Of a stretch of DNA of 40,530 nucleotides, positions 8,264 to 17,100 are shown piece after piece; the first letter of the stretch is position 1; every line of letters starts with the position of its first letter. A program made the translations under genes and the position numbers. The notes under the pieces are model-generated. The model ran no database searches. It saw only the letters and a list, made by a program, of their open reading frames with translations, and was not told the origin of the DNA. Source of the stretch: Deltaproteobacteria bacterium Ga0077539 (GTDB lineage: Bacteria; Myxococcota_A; Polyangia; Polyangiales; Ga0077539); contig LNEO01000121.1 of the NCBI GenBank assembly GCA_001465015.1, forward strand, positions 1 through 40,530, in the 5' to 3' direction.

Positions 8264-10243
8264 TCAGAGCGTCGGAAACTCGCCCTCTTTCGTGATCCTC
8301 GCGATCACGTCGGCGAGCGGAATCGACCCGAGCTCGCCCTCGATCCTCGAGCGAACGGAGATCGAGCGCGCCTCGACCTCTTTGTCACCGACGACTCCGA
8401 GGTACGGAATGCGCAGGTTTCTCGCGGCGCGGATCTTTCCGCCGAGCTTCTCGTTGGAGTCGTCGACGATGACGCGGATGCCCTTGGCCTCCATCTCCGC
8501 GCGGATCTCGTGGGCGAAATCGTTGTGCCGATCCGCCACCGTGAGCAGCGCGATCTGCTCGGGCGCGAGCCACACGGGAAACGCCCCGGCGACGTGCTCG
8601 ATGTACACGCCGAGAAAGCGCTCGAGCGATCCCAGGATCGCGCGATGGAGCATGACCGGACGGTGCGCCGTGTTGTCTGCGCCGATGTACTCGAGCTCGA
8701 AGCGCTCGGGCAGGTTGTAGTCCACCTGAATCGTGCCGAGCTGCCAGGGACGACCGATCGCGTCGGTGATGTGAAACTCGAGCTTGGGGCCATAAAACGC
8801 GCCCTCGCCTTCGGAGATCACGTACGGCAGGCCGCGCGCCTCGAGGCCCTTGGCGAGCGCGGCTTCGGACTTGTCCCACATCTCGTCGGTGCCGAGGCGC
8901 TTCTCGGGTCGCGTCGCGAGGCGAATCTCGATCTTCTCGAACGCGAGCGCCTTGTAGACCGCGTAGAAGAAGTCCATGAACTTCGCGATCTCGTCCTGCA
9001 TCTGGTCCGGCGTGCAGAAGATGTGACCGTCGTCCTGCGAAAACGTGCGCACGCGCGTCAGGCCGTGCGTCACGCCCGAGCGCTCGTAGCGGTGGAGCCG
9101 ACCGAAGTCCGCGATGCGCAAGGGCAGCTCGCGATAGGACCGGCGCTGGGCGCCGAAGATCACGCAGTGGCTTGGGCAGTTCATCGCCTTGCAGCCGCAC
9201 ACATAATCGAGATACGCGCCCGAGAGCTTCTCCTTCGCCTTCTCGCCGGCAGAGACGAAGACCTCGCTCAGCGGAACTCCGCGCGGGCTACGTCCCTCGG
9301 GCACCTCTTCGAGCGCGTCGGCGCCAAACGACATGAACATGTTCTCGCGATAGTTCTCCCAGTGGCCCGAGCGCTCCCACAGGGCCTTGTCGAAGATCTG
9401 CGGGGTGATCACCTCGCGATAACCGCGGCGGGCGTACTGCTTGCGAATGAAATCAACGAGCGTGTTGTAGACGAACGCGCCGCGCGGCAAGAAGAACGGC
9501 GACGCGGGCGCCAGGTCGCTCACCATGAACAAGTCGAGCTCTTTGCCGAGCTTGCGATGGTCGCGAGCCTTGGCCTCCTCGAGCTGCTTCAAGTACGCAT
9601 CGAGCGCCTTTTTGCTGGGAAACGCCGTCCCATAGATGCGCTGGAGCATCGGGTTGGACTCTTGCCCGCGCCAGTACGCGCCCGCGACGCTCGTGAGCTT
9701 GATGCCCTGCAGAAACTTCGTGTTGGGAACGTGAGGCCCGCGGCAGACGTCCACCCAATCGCCGTGGCGATAGAGCGAGATGTCCTCGCCCTCGGGGATC
9801 GCGTCGATGATCTCGAGCTTGAACGTTTCGCCCATCGACTGAAAGAGCTTCTTGGCCTCGTCACGAGAGACGACGTCCCGGCGAAAATCGTGGTTGCCCG
9901 CGATGATCTCGCCCATCTTCGCTTCGATCTGCGCGAGGTCGGCGTCGTTGAACGGCTTGTGATCGGGCCGCGCGAAGTCGTAGAAGAAGCCGTTTTCGAT
10001 GGCGGGGCCGATGGTGACCTGCGTGCCGGGAAACAGCCTCTGGACCGCGTCGGCCATCACGTGCGCCGTCGAGTGGCGGATGATCTCGAGCGCCTTGGCG
10101 CTGTCCTGCCTGAGCACGTCGAGCTTCGCTGGGGGCTCGATGGGCGTGAGCAGGTCCACGATCTTTCCGTCGACCACAACGGCGACGACGTCTTTGTCGA
10201 GCTGTCCGCGCTGCGCGAGGAGCTCCTTCGGTGCGATTCGCAT
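8264..10243 (-). CDS. thrS: Threonyl-tRNA synthetase
   Basis: 659 residues, the usual size for bacterial ThrRS. It charges tRNA-Thr with threonine. The start is the ATG at 10243, which begins MRIAPKELLAQRG and follows GGAAGGA upstream; upstream in-frame codons lack homology. Domains in order: TGS domain; editing (tRNA_SAD) domain with the HSTAHVMADAV zinc-type motif; class II catalytic core. Visible core motifs are CKAMNCPSHC, RTFSQDDGHIF and MLHRAILGSLERF, which supply the Cys and two His that bind catalytic zinc in E. coli ThrRS. The C-terminal anticodon-binding domain ends the protein. infC, often next to thrS, is absent here. A promoter and inverted repeat precede it (separate entries). 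Confidence 0.97.
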   Translation of the reverse strand: MRIAPKELLAQRGQLDKDVVAVVVDGKIVDLLTPIEPPAKLDVLRQDSAKALEIIRHSTAHVMADAVQRLFPGTQVTIGPAIENGFFYDFARPDHKPFNDADLAQIEAKMGEIIAGNHDFRRDVVSRDEAKKLFQSMGETFKLEIIDAIPEGEDISLYRHGDWVDVCRGPHVPNTKFLQGIKLTSVAGAYWRGQESNPMLQRIYGTAFPSKKALDAYLKQLEEAKARDHRKLGKELDLFMVSDLAPASPFFLPRGAFVYNTLVDFIRKQYARRGYREVITPQIFDKALWERSGHWENYRENMFMSFGADALEEVPEGRSPRGVPLSEVFVSAGEKAKEKLSGAYLDYVCGCKAMNCPSHCVIFGAQRRSYRELPLRIADFGRLHRYERSGVTHGLTRVRTFSQDDGHIFCTPDQMQDEIAKFMDFFYAVYKALAFEKIEIRLATRPEKRLGTDEMWDKSEAALAKGLEARGLPYVISEGEGAFYGPKLEFHITDAIGRPWQLGTIQVDYNLPERFELEYIGADNTAHRPVMLHRAILGSLERFLGVYIEHVAGAFPVWLAPEQIALLTVADRHNDFAHEIRAEMEAKGIRVIVDDSNEKLGGKIRAARNLRIPYLGVVGDKEVEARSISVRSRIEGELGSIPLADVIARITKEGEFPTL

Positions 10244-10301
10244 AGGGAAAAGTCCGTCCTTCCGAAAGCGACGGGCCCGCAAACGAGTGGGGCGGTCGCT
10301 G

Positions 10302-10360
10302 GTGTGCGGCTCGGATAAATCGAGCTTTGCTGTCACGCTCGCAGGTCGGGCGCCGCACAC
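10302..10360 (-). promoter_or_regulatory. Inverted repeat in the thrS leader
   Basis: On the minus strand GTGTGCGGC (10352-10360) pairs exactly with GCCGCACAC (10302-10310), enclosing 41 nt that contain a smaller CTCG-ATTTATC-CGAG hairpin with a 7-base loop. The structure lies between the putative promoter and the thrS start. ThrRS genes are autoregulated in E. coli through tRNA-like leader stems. The loop here does not carry a Thr anticodon, so any link to that mechanism is speculative. Confidence 0.35.
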
Positions 10361-10387
10361 ATGCGACGGCGATCCGCGAGCACGAAG

Positions 10388-10416
10388 CGGTTAGTGTGAA
10401 GATCGCCCTCTGTCAA
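10388..10416 (-). promoter_or_regulatory. Putative sigma-70-type promoter for thrS
   Basis: On the minus strand TTGACA (10411-10416) is followed after 17 nt by TAACCG (10388-10393). The -35 matches the consensus exactly and the spacing is ideal; the -10 is weak but GC-rich genomes tolerate this. It would give a leader of about 135 nt before the thrS start. Confidence 0.5.
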
Positions 10417-10521
10417 TCGCGGATTCGCGCTCGAAACCGCACCAACGGCGGCGCCACCGCGGCGCAGGGAGGCGACCGTGTAGACTCGAGCCTCGCGACA
10501 GTACGCCGCGTGGAGGAAGTC

Positions 10522-10992
10522 ATGGGCGACGGTGAGCCGAAACGAGAGAGCGATCCCAACGATCGCGATGACCATGACGAGCACGACGACGAAGACCGCG
10601 ACGCGATCTTTGCCCGACGAAAGTTGCTCGTCTCCGCGGCGCTCGTCGGCATGACGCTGCCCGCCGAAGGGTGCGACTGGCTGCAAGAGAAGTTCGGCGC
10701 GCGGAGCGCTCCGTGTTTGACCGCGCCCATTCCGCAGGTCTGCCTGGCGATGCCGGTCGATCCCGGCGACGTCATGCTCCAACCACAACCGTGCCTCAAC
10801 GTCGCGCCGCAGCCGTGTCTCGCTCCCCCGCCCAGCGTCTGCCTCTCGATGAGTCCTGCCCCTTGTCTGCGCGTCGCCAGTCCTCGAGACACCGACGAAG
10901 CGCAGCCGCGCCCGTGCCTCTCGCGGCCCGCGCCGCGGACGTGCCTGTCGCAGACGAGGCCGGCGCAAAAGGGTGACGACAAGGACGAATGA
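10522..10992 (+). CDS. Exported protein with eight periodically spaced cysteines (PxxCLS-type repeats)
   Basis: 156 residues. The ATG at 10522 is chosen because GGAGGA lies 4-5 nt upstream; a GTG at 10510 is also possible. The first 28 residues are extremely acidic and His-rich. FARRKLLVSAALVGMTLP then resembles a twin-arginine signal (Arg32-Arg33), with Cys51 (PAEGC) as a possible lipid attachment site. The remainder, about 100 residues, is low complexity: eight CL dipeptides, mostly preceded by Pro or Val, with Pro 2-5 residues further on. The Cys-to-Cys steps are 9, 17, 8, 8, 8, 17 and 9 residues, so the base period is 8-9. No domain is recognised. Possible roles are a metal-binding, disulfide-linked or modified surface peptide; none is demonstrated. 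It is divergent from thrS. Confidence 0.75.
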   Translation: MGDGEPKRESDPNDRDDHDEHDDEDRDAIFARRKLLVSAALVGMTLPAEGCDWLQEKFGARSAPCLTAPIPQVCLAMPVDPGDVMLQPQPCLNVAPQPCLAPPPSVCLSMSPAPCLRVASPRDTDEAQPRPCLSRPAPRTCLSQTRPAQKGDDKDE

Positions 10993-11144
10993 GCGATCGA
11001 GCTGCGAATATCCGCTGGGATGCTGCCGGAGCCGCGCCGATCCGTCCGTTGCGAACCGCGTCGTCTACCAGAAGCCCGCCGCTCGCTCGCAAATTGTCGC
11101 GGTGATTTGCGGTGCGACGCACTCCCGCGGCACACTCACCGTGA

Positions 11145-13058
11145 GTGAGGCGCTGGATCTCGTCGCTGCGTTGCGTCGTCGCGCTGTTGGCGCTCTTCGT
11201 CGCGTTGTGCGCGAGCTGCGCCCGCGAGCGGCCGTACGTCGAGCTCGTGCTCGACACGGATCTTCCCGCGAACGTCGGGCTCACGTTGAAGCTCAGGGTG
11301 ATCCGCCTGGACCGCCCGCCCGCGCCGCTGGTCGACGCTGCGATCGACGCAAGGACCGACGGCTCGAGCGACGCGCGCAGTGACGGAAGCGTCGACGCCA
11401 GAGCAGACAGCTCCATCGACGCACGGGTCGACAGCGGAATCGACGCGCGAGTCGACAGCGGAATCGACGTTCGAACCGATAGCGGCATCGACGTTCGGAC
11501 CGACGGAGCGCTCGACGCTCGCACCGATGGCGCGCCCAGCGACGGCGCGAGCGACGCGGCGATGGACGCGCGGCGCGACGTGATCACGCTGGAGATCGAT
11601 CCCTCCGTCAACAGCCAGGAGTTTCGCCGCACCGCCGACGGGGGAACGTCGTTTCCCGCGTCGATCGTGTTCAACCTCGAGACGCCCTATGACGATCGAC
11701 TCCTGATCGAAGTGCAAGCGGAGAGCTCGAGCTCCGCTCCGCTCCCGAGCTACTCGTGGACGCAGCACGCGATCGTGCGTCCCTTCGCAGAAGGCCCCAC
11801 CATCGTTCGAATGGTGTTGAGCCATCGCTGTGCTTTTCCTGTGCGCGGCTGCGGCGCGACGGGGATGGACAACTGCGCGGTGGACGCCTGGTGTCAGCAG
11901 CGTGGGCTGACGTGCGGCGAAGACGGGGCGTGCCTCGATCCTGCGGCCGTTCCTGTCGCGAGGGCGCCACGACGAAGACCAGACGCGAGCGTGTGCGGGC
12001 GCGATCGGTGCGATCCCTGGTGTCCGCCGTGTCCGGCAGGGTCGAGCTGCGGCCCGAGCGGCACCTGCGTTCGCTCGGTCTCTCGCGGCTGCATCGACAA
12101 CGACGGCGACGGCTACGGCGAGGGAATGGTTTGCCTCGGGCGCGACTGCGACGACACCCGCCGCAACGCCAACCCACTCGCGCCCGAAATCTGCGATCGC
12201 ATCGACAACGACTGCAACGGCGCCGTCGACGAGATGGGCATCTGCGGTCCCTACAACAACAACGTCTGCGCGATGGCCGACGCGATCGACCTCACGGTGA
12301 ACAGCACGACGACGCGACTGATCGACACCACGCAGGGCGGGCTCGAGCTGTCCGCGATGTGCCGCTTCTCGGGGTCGAGCGCGGGCGGAGGCAGAGAGCT
12401 CTGGTACAGCGTCACGTGGCCATCGAATCAAGAGCTCGAGGTGCTCCTCGAGCGCGTGGGGACCTCGTCGGACCCGGTCCTCGTCGCGTTCGACCGATGC
12501 CCCGACGGAACCATCCTGCCCCTCGCCTGCAACGACGACATCGGCCCCACCACCGCGCGCGCTGCGCGGATCGTCGTCCGACCCTCGACCGCGAGCGCGG
12601 CGCCGCGGACGCTCGTCTTCGCGGCGGACTCGTACTCCGAGTCGAGCAGCGGCCCCATGCGATTGACGGTCTCGCGCAAGACTCCCGCGGCGCCCGCGAG
12701 CTGCTCGGCGCCCTACGACGTCGGTGTCGGCGGCGCGATCGTGGGTACGTTCTCGCGGGACACCACCGCCCTGCCCTGCACGATGCGCCCGCGGACGCAG
12801 GACGAGTTCTTCGTCGTGCAGACCGGAGCAGAAGACAACCCCTACGTGCAGCCAGGCAACACCACGCCCAACCCCGCCGCGCCGGTCTTTCTCGCGACGA
12901 CGCAGGCATGCGGGATGTACACCCCCATGCAGTGCATCTCGAGCGAGAGCGGGACGCGACAGCTTCAAATCGAGCCCAACCGCCGAACGATCATCGCCCT
13001 CGAGGGGACGACGCCTGGCGGTGGCTACGTCTTGTTGGTCACGACGACGGGGATTTGA
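11145..13058 (+). CDS. MopE-like lipoprotein with putative metal-binding motif and Asp-rich octapeptide repeats
   Basis: 637 residues, GTG start. A hydrophobic signal ends at LCASC (Cys25), suggesting a lipoprotein. Residues 68-131 are eight octapeptide units of the type DARTDGSS/DARVDSGI, a likely extended acidic spacer. Around residues 310-370 comes CIDNDGDGYGEG, RDCDDTRRNANPLAPEICD and IDNDCNGAVDE, the putative metal-binding motif (PF11617) found in the copper-associated protein MopE and in many myxobacterial surface proteins. A Cys-rich segment (CGRDRCDPWCPPCPAG) precedes it. The C-terminal 250 residues look like beta-sandwich domains. A palindrome, CACTCAC-C-GTGAGTG, overlaps the start codon (about 11133-11147). 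Function unknown; metal binding is inferred from the family. Confidence 0.85.
   Translation: MRRWISSLRCVVALLALFVALCASCARERPYVELVLDTDLPANVGLTLKLRVIRLDRPPAPLVDAAIDARTDGSSDARSDGSVDARADSSIDARVDSGIDARVDSGIDVRTDSGIDVRTDGALDARTDGAPSDGASDAAMDARRDVITLEIDPSVNSQEFRRTADGGTSFPASIVFNLETPYDDRLLIEVQAESSSSAPLPSYSWTQHAIVRPFAEGPTIVRMVLSHRCAFPVRGCGATGMDNCAVDAWCQQRGLTCGEDGACLDPAAVPVARAPRRRPDASVCGRDRCDPWCPPCPAGSSCGPSGTCVRSVSRGCIDNDGDGYGEGMVCLGRDCDDTRRNANPLAPEICDRIDNDCNGAVDEMGICGPYNNNVCAMADAIDLTVNSTTTRLIDTTQGGLELSAMCRFSGSSAGGGRELWYSVTWPSNQELEVLLERVGTSSDPVLVAFDRCPDGTILPLACNDDIGPTTARAARIVVRPSTASAAPRTLVFAADSYSESSSGPMRLTVSRKTPAAPASCSAPYDVGVGGAIVGTFSRDTTALPCTMRPRTQDEFFVVQTGAEDNPYVQPGNTTPNPAAPVFLATTQACGMYTPMQCISSESGTRQLQIEPNRRTIIALEGTTPGGGYVLLVTTTGI
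11346..11537 (+). repeat. 24-bp coding minisatellite, 8 units
   Basis: Eight in-frame units of 24 bp encode D-[AV]-R-x-D-[SG]-x-x in the MopE-like lipoprotein. Units four and five encode identical peptides, and neighbouring units share codons such as GTCGACAGCGGAATCGACG, which points to recent copy-number change. Confidence 0.8.
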
Positions 13059-13098
13059 CCGCGTTTCGAGCGGTGATCTCGCGCGCGACGATGGAGGC

Positions 13099-14115
13099 TC
13101 AGCCCCACTTTCCGCCGCGACGCGGTCGCCAACCTTGCAGGGTGCGGACGTACTGCAGCCGCTCCCACGCGTGCGGGTCCGGGGCCTTGTCGAGCGCGAG
13201 CACTCCCCGAGCGTGCCCGGCCTGGGCGTAGCCCATCGCGTCGAGCCGGGTCGCCATCGACTCGACGATGGACCGCATCGCGTCCGGTCCGCGCTCGAGC
13301 AAGACGCTCGCGAGCTGCACCACCGTCGCGCCCGAGAGCAGGCATTTCACCGCATCATCGCCCGAGTGAACGCCGCCGCTCGCCGCGAGCTCGAGGTCGA
13401 CTCGCCCCGAGAGCAACGCGAGCCCGTGGAGCCGCAGCGGCAGCTCGTGGTGCGTCGAGAAGCGCACGTTCCGCACGACGTCGAGCGCGTCGAGGTCGAT
13501 GTCCGGCTGATAGAAGCGATTGAAGAGCACCGCGCCGCGCGCTCCGGCGCCGCGAAGCTTGTTCGCGAAGAACGGAATCGACGAATAAAACGGCGATAGC
13601 TTCACGCTCACCGGAATCCGCACCGCCGCGCACACGCCGCGCACGACCTCGAGCTGCCTCGCTTCGACGTCGCTCGAGTCTTCGCTGAGAGAGGTCGCGA
13701 GATCATAGAGATTGAGCTCGATGGCGTCTGCTCCCGCGGCCTCGAGCGCGCCCGCGAGCTCTGTCCAGCCGCCCGGCGTCGTGCCGTTGAGCGACCCGAT
13801 GACCGGGATGCCCAGCGCGCTCTTGGCGCGGCGAATCTTGACGACGTACGCGTCGGGGCCCAGCGAAAAGACCTGCGAATCGGGCAGCATCGTGCGCGCC
13901 TCGGCGTCGGTGTCGACGTTTCCATCGAAGTAGCGATGCGCGGCCATCTGCTCTTCGACGAGCTGCTCTTCGAAGAGCGAGCGCATCACCACCGCGCCCG
14001 CGCCCGCTCGCTCGAGCGAGTGAAGCGCGTCGACGTCGTCGCTGATCGGGCTCGAGGCCACGACGATCGGCGTCGGAAGCTCGAGCCCCAGCCACTGCGT
14101 CCGAAGATCAACCAT
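13099..14115 (-). CDS. Dihydroorotate dehydrogenase-like flavoprotein
   Basis: 338 residues, FMN-binding TIM barrel related to class 1 dihydroorotate dehydrogenase. Seen motifs: MVDLRTQWLGLELPTPIVVA at the N-terminus, PVIGSLNGTTPGGW, ADAIELNLYD, IPVSVKLSPFYSS with the substrate-binding Lys region, and the C-terminal phosphate-binding segment ELAASGGVHSGDDAVKCLLSGA. The family is often annotated as dihydroorotate dehydrogenase-like because it lacks the pyrimidine operon context of PyrD. Its first codons overlap the last 8 bp of nifJ, so the two are translationally coupled; a redox partnership with ferredoxin or pyruvate oxidation is plausible but unproven. True PyrD activity cannot be ruled out. 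Confidence 0.88.
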   Translation of the reverse strand: MVDLRTQWLGLELPTPIVVASSPISDDVDALHSLERAGAGAVVMRSLFEEQLVEEQMAAHRYFDGNVDTDAEARTMLPDSQVFSLGPDAYVVKIRRAKSALGIPVIGSLNGTTPGGWTELAGALEAAGADAIELNLYDLATSLSEDSSDVEARQLEVVRGVCAAVRIPVSVKLSPFYSSIPFFANKLRGAGARGAVLFNRFYQPDIDLDALDVVRNVRFSTHHELPLRLHGLALLSGRVDLELAASGGVHSGDDAVKCLLSGATVVQLASVLLERGPDAMRSIVESMATRLDAMGYAQAGHARGVLALDKAPDPHAWERLQYVRTLQGWRPRRGGKWG

Positions 14116-17100
14116 GGCTGCCTCCCTTTGCCTGCGCGTCGTGCGCTGGGATGGTCATTCCTGCGAGCTGTCCATAGAGCGCTCGGCGATCGGCGACCGC
14201 GTCCTCTGCGAGCTTCACGAGCTGCTCGTACCGCGCTGGGTCTCGCAGCTCGACCATCCTGAATCGCGCCTCTTCTTCCATGTATTTTCTCAGGGGAACC
14301 TTCACCGGACCGCTGTCGAGCTCGAGCGGCGCCTTTCCTTGCGCGACCCGTCGCGGGTCGAAGCGATAGAGCGGCCACGCCCAGCTATCCACGGCGCGTC
14401 GCTGTTGCTCGGGCGAGTGCAACAGGTCGTATCCGTGCGCGATGCACGGAGAGTTGGCGATGACCAACGCCGGCCCGTGAAAGCTCATCGCCTCGCGCAG
14501 CGTGTCCGCGGCGTGCGTCGGCTTCGCTTGCAGCGCGATCGAGGCCACGTACACGTGCCCGTAGCTCATCGCGAGCAAGCCGAGGTCCTTCTTGCGCGTC
14601 TCTTTGCCGGCGCTCGCGAACTTCGCCGCCGCGCCGAGCGGCGTGGCCTTGGACTGCTGACCACCCGTGTTCGAGTAGACCTCGGTGTCGAGCACGAGGA
14701 CCTTGACGTCGCGACCCGCGGCAAGGACGTGATCGAGGCCGCCGTAGCCGATGTCGTACGCCCAGCCGTCGCCGCCGATGACCCACACCGCGCGCGGGAC
14801 CAGCTCGTCGGCCATCGTCGACAAGAGCTTCGCGCTCCGATCGCTACGCCCTTCGAGCGCGGCGCGCAGCGCGCGCACGGACTCGCGCCGACGCTCGATC
14901 GCCGCTTCGTCGCCCACGTAGCAGCGCGCTTCGAGCTCGTCGACGAGCTGGGCAGGCAACGACGGTCGCAGCTCGGCCAGCAGCGATCGCGCGTTGCGAG
15001 AGAGCGCGTCGACGGCTAGCCGAAAGCCGAGTCCGAACTCGGCGGCGTCCTCGAAGAGCGAGTTGTTCCACGCGGGGCCGCGGCCGTGCGAGTCGGTGGT
15101 GTACGGCGTCGTAGGGAGATTTCCGCCGTAGATCGACGAGCAGCCGGTGGCGTTGGCGATCAGCATGCGGTCGCCGAACAGCTGCGTGAGCCAGCGAATG
15201 TACGGGGTCTCGCCGCAGCCCGAGCACGCGCCGCTGAACTCGAAGAGCGTCGGGAGCATCACCGAGCCGCGCGCGTCCGCCGGGATCTTCGTCCTCGGCA
15301 GCTCGGGCCTGCTCGCGAAGTACGCCCATCGTTCGCGCTCTCTGTCGCGATGCGCGCTGACCTCGACCATGTTGATCGCCTTGCGCCTCGGCTGCCGACG
15401 GTCCTTGGCGGGGCACACCTCGACGCAGAGCCCGCAGCCCGTGCAGTCGTCGGGAGCGACCTGGACGACGTACGCGAGCCCGTTGATTTGCTCGCCGATT
15501 TTGCAAGGAATCGACGTGAAGTGCTCGGGCTTGTCCGCGAGCGCGCCCGGCTCGAACACGCTCGTTCGAATCGCCGAGTGAGGGCAGATCATCGAGCACT
15601 TGTTGCACTGGATGCACAGGTCCGACTCCCATATGGGAATGTCCGTCGCCAGCGCGCGCTTCTCGTACTTCGCCGTCCCAGTCGGCCACGTTCCGTCCGG
15701 AGGAAAGGCGCTCACGGGGAGCTCGTCCCCTCGCCCTTCGAGCAGCAGCCTGGTGGTCTTTTGCACGAAGTCGGGCGCCTCTCTCGGCACGGCCTCGCGC
15801 CGCACCTTCGCGCTGCTCGCGCTCGCGCCGAGCTCGACGCGAACGAGGTGCGCGAGGCACGCGTCGATCGCGGCGACGTTGCGGCGCACCACTTCTGGGC
15901 CTCGTTTTCCCCAGGTCTTGGCGACAGAGTCTTTGATCTTCGCGATCGCCTCGTCTTTGGGAAGCACGCCCGCGAGCGCGAAGAAGCACACCTGCATCAC
16001 GGTGTTGATGCGCTTGCCGAGCCCTGCCTCTTCGGCCACTCGCCCGGCGTCGATCACGTACAACACGCACTGCTTCTCGATGAGCGCGAGCTGCACCTCT
16101 CGAGGAAGAAGGTCCCACGCGCCCGCAGGATCACCGGGCAGGTTGAGCAGCACCGTCGCCGAACGATCAGCGCGCGACAGCACGTCCTTGCGATCGAGCA
16201 GCCCGGGGTCGTGCACGGCCACGAATTTCGCGCGCTGGATTTCGTAGGTCGATCGAATGGGTCTCGGGCCGAAGCGCAGGTGCGAGACCGTCGTCGAGCC
16301 GGACTTCTTCGAGTCGTACACGAAGTGGCCCTGCACGAAGCGACCGCCCTCTTCGCCGAGGATCTTCAAGCTGGCCTTGTTGCTCGAGACCGTTCCGTCC
16401 GAGCCGAGGCCGTAGAAGATCGCTCGCACGACGTCGTCGCTCTCGACCTCGAACGCTCGGTCCTCCGAGAGAGACAGCCGCGTCACGTCGTCGCGAACGC
16501 CCACGGTGAAGCGCGCCTTCGTCGCGGGGTCGCCCGAGAGCGCACGCGAGAGCTCGTCGAAGACAGCCTTGGCCATCGACGGAGCAAACTCCCGCGACCC
16601 GAGCCCGTAGCGCCCGCACAACACCTTGGGGATGCTCGTGCGCGCTCCCGTCGTGTGCGCCCAGAGCAGCGCTCCGCCCACTTCGAGCGCGAGCGGATCA
16701 GCGCTCGCACCAGGCTCCTTCGCGCGGTCGAGGACTGCGATCGCGCGCACGCTCGACGGCAGCGCATCGAAGAAATACCGCATCGAAAACGGTCGAAACA
16801 GCCGCACGCGAAGAACGCCTACGCGCTCGCCCTTCGCGACGAGCGCCTCGACCACCTCGTCGGTGCACTCCGAACCAGAGCCCATCATGATGATGACCCG
16901 CTCGGGTTCGGCGTGCCCCGAGTATTCGAACGGCGCGTACGAGCGACCCGTGATCGCTGAAAAGCGCTTCATCACGGAGGCGAGCTTGTCGGGGCAATCG
17001 TCGTAGAAGGGGTTGCTCGCCTCGCGGGCGGAGAAGAAGGCGTCGGGGTTCTGCGACGTCCCTCGAAGCACGGGGGCCTCGGGCGTGAGCCGACGAGCGC

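Noticed and set aside
8253..8267. Palindrome CTGAGCG-T-CGCTCAG at the thrS stop as a terminator
   Set aside because: Single-base loop and no T-run on either strand; it could end both convergent transcripts but evidence is too thin.
8147..10318. 723-residue plus-strand open frame opposite thrS
   Set aside because: It is antisense to a fully supported ThrRS; the composition is Arg/Leu/Val-rich with no domain, as expected from the complementary frame in GC-rich DNA.
10244..10400. T-box riboswitch in front of thrS
   Set aside because: The conserved T-box antiterminator sequence and a Thr specifier loop are not seen, and there is no terminator hairpin with a T-run.
15086..16960. 624-residue plus-strand open frame opposite nifJ
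   Set aside because: Antisense shadow of nifJ with no recognisable motif.
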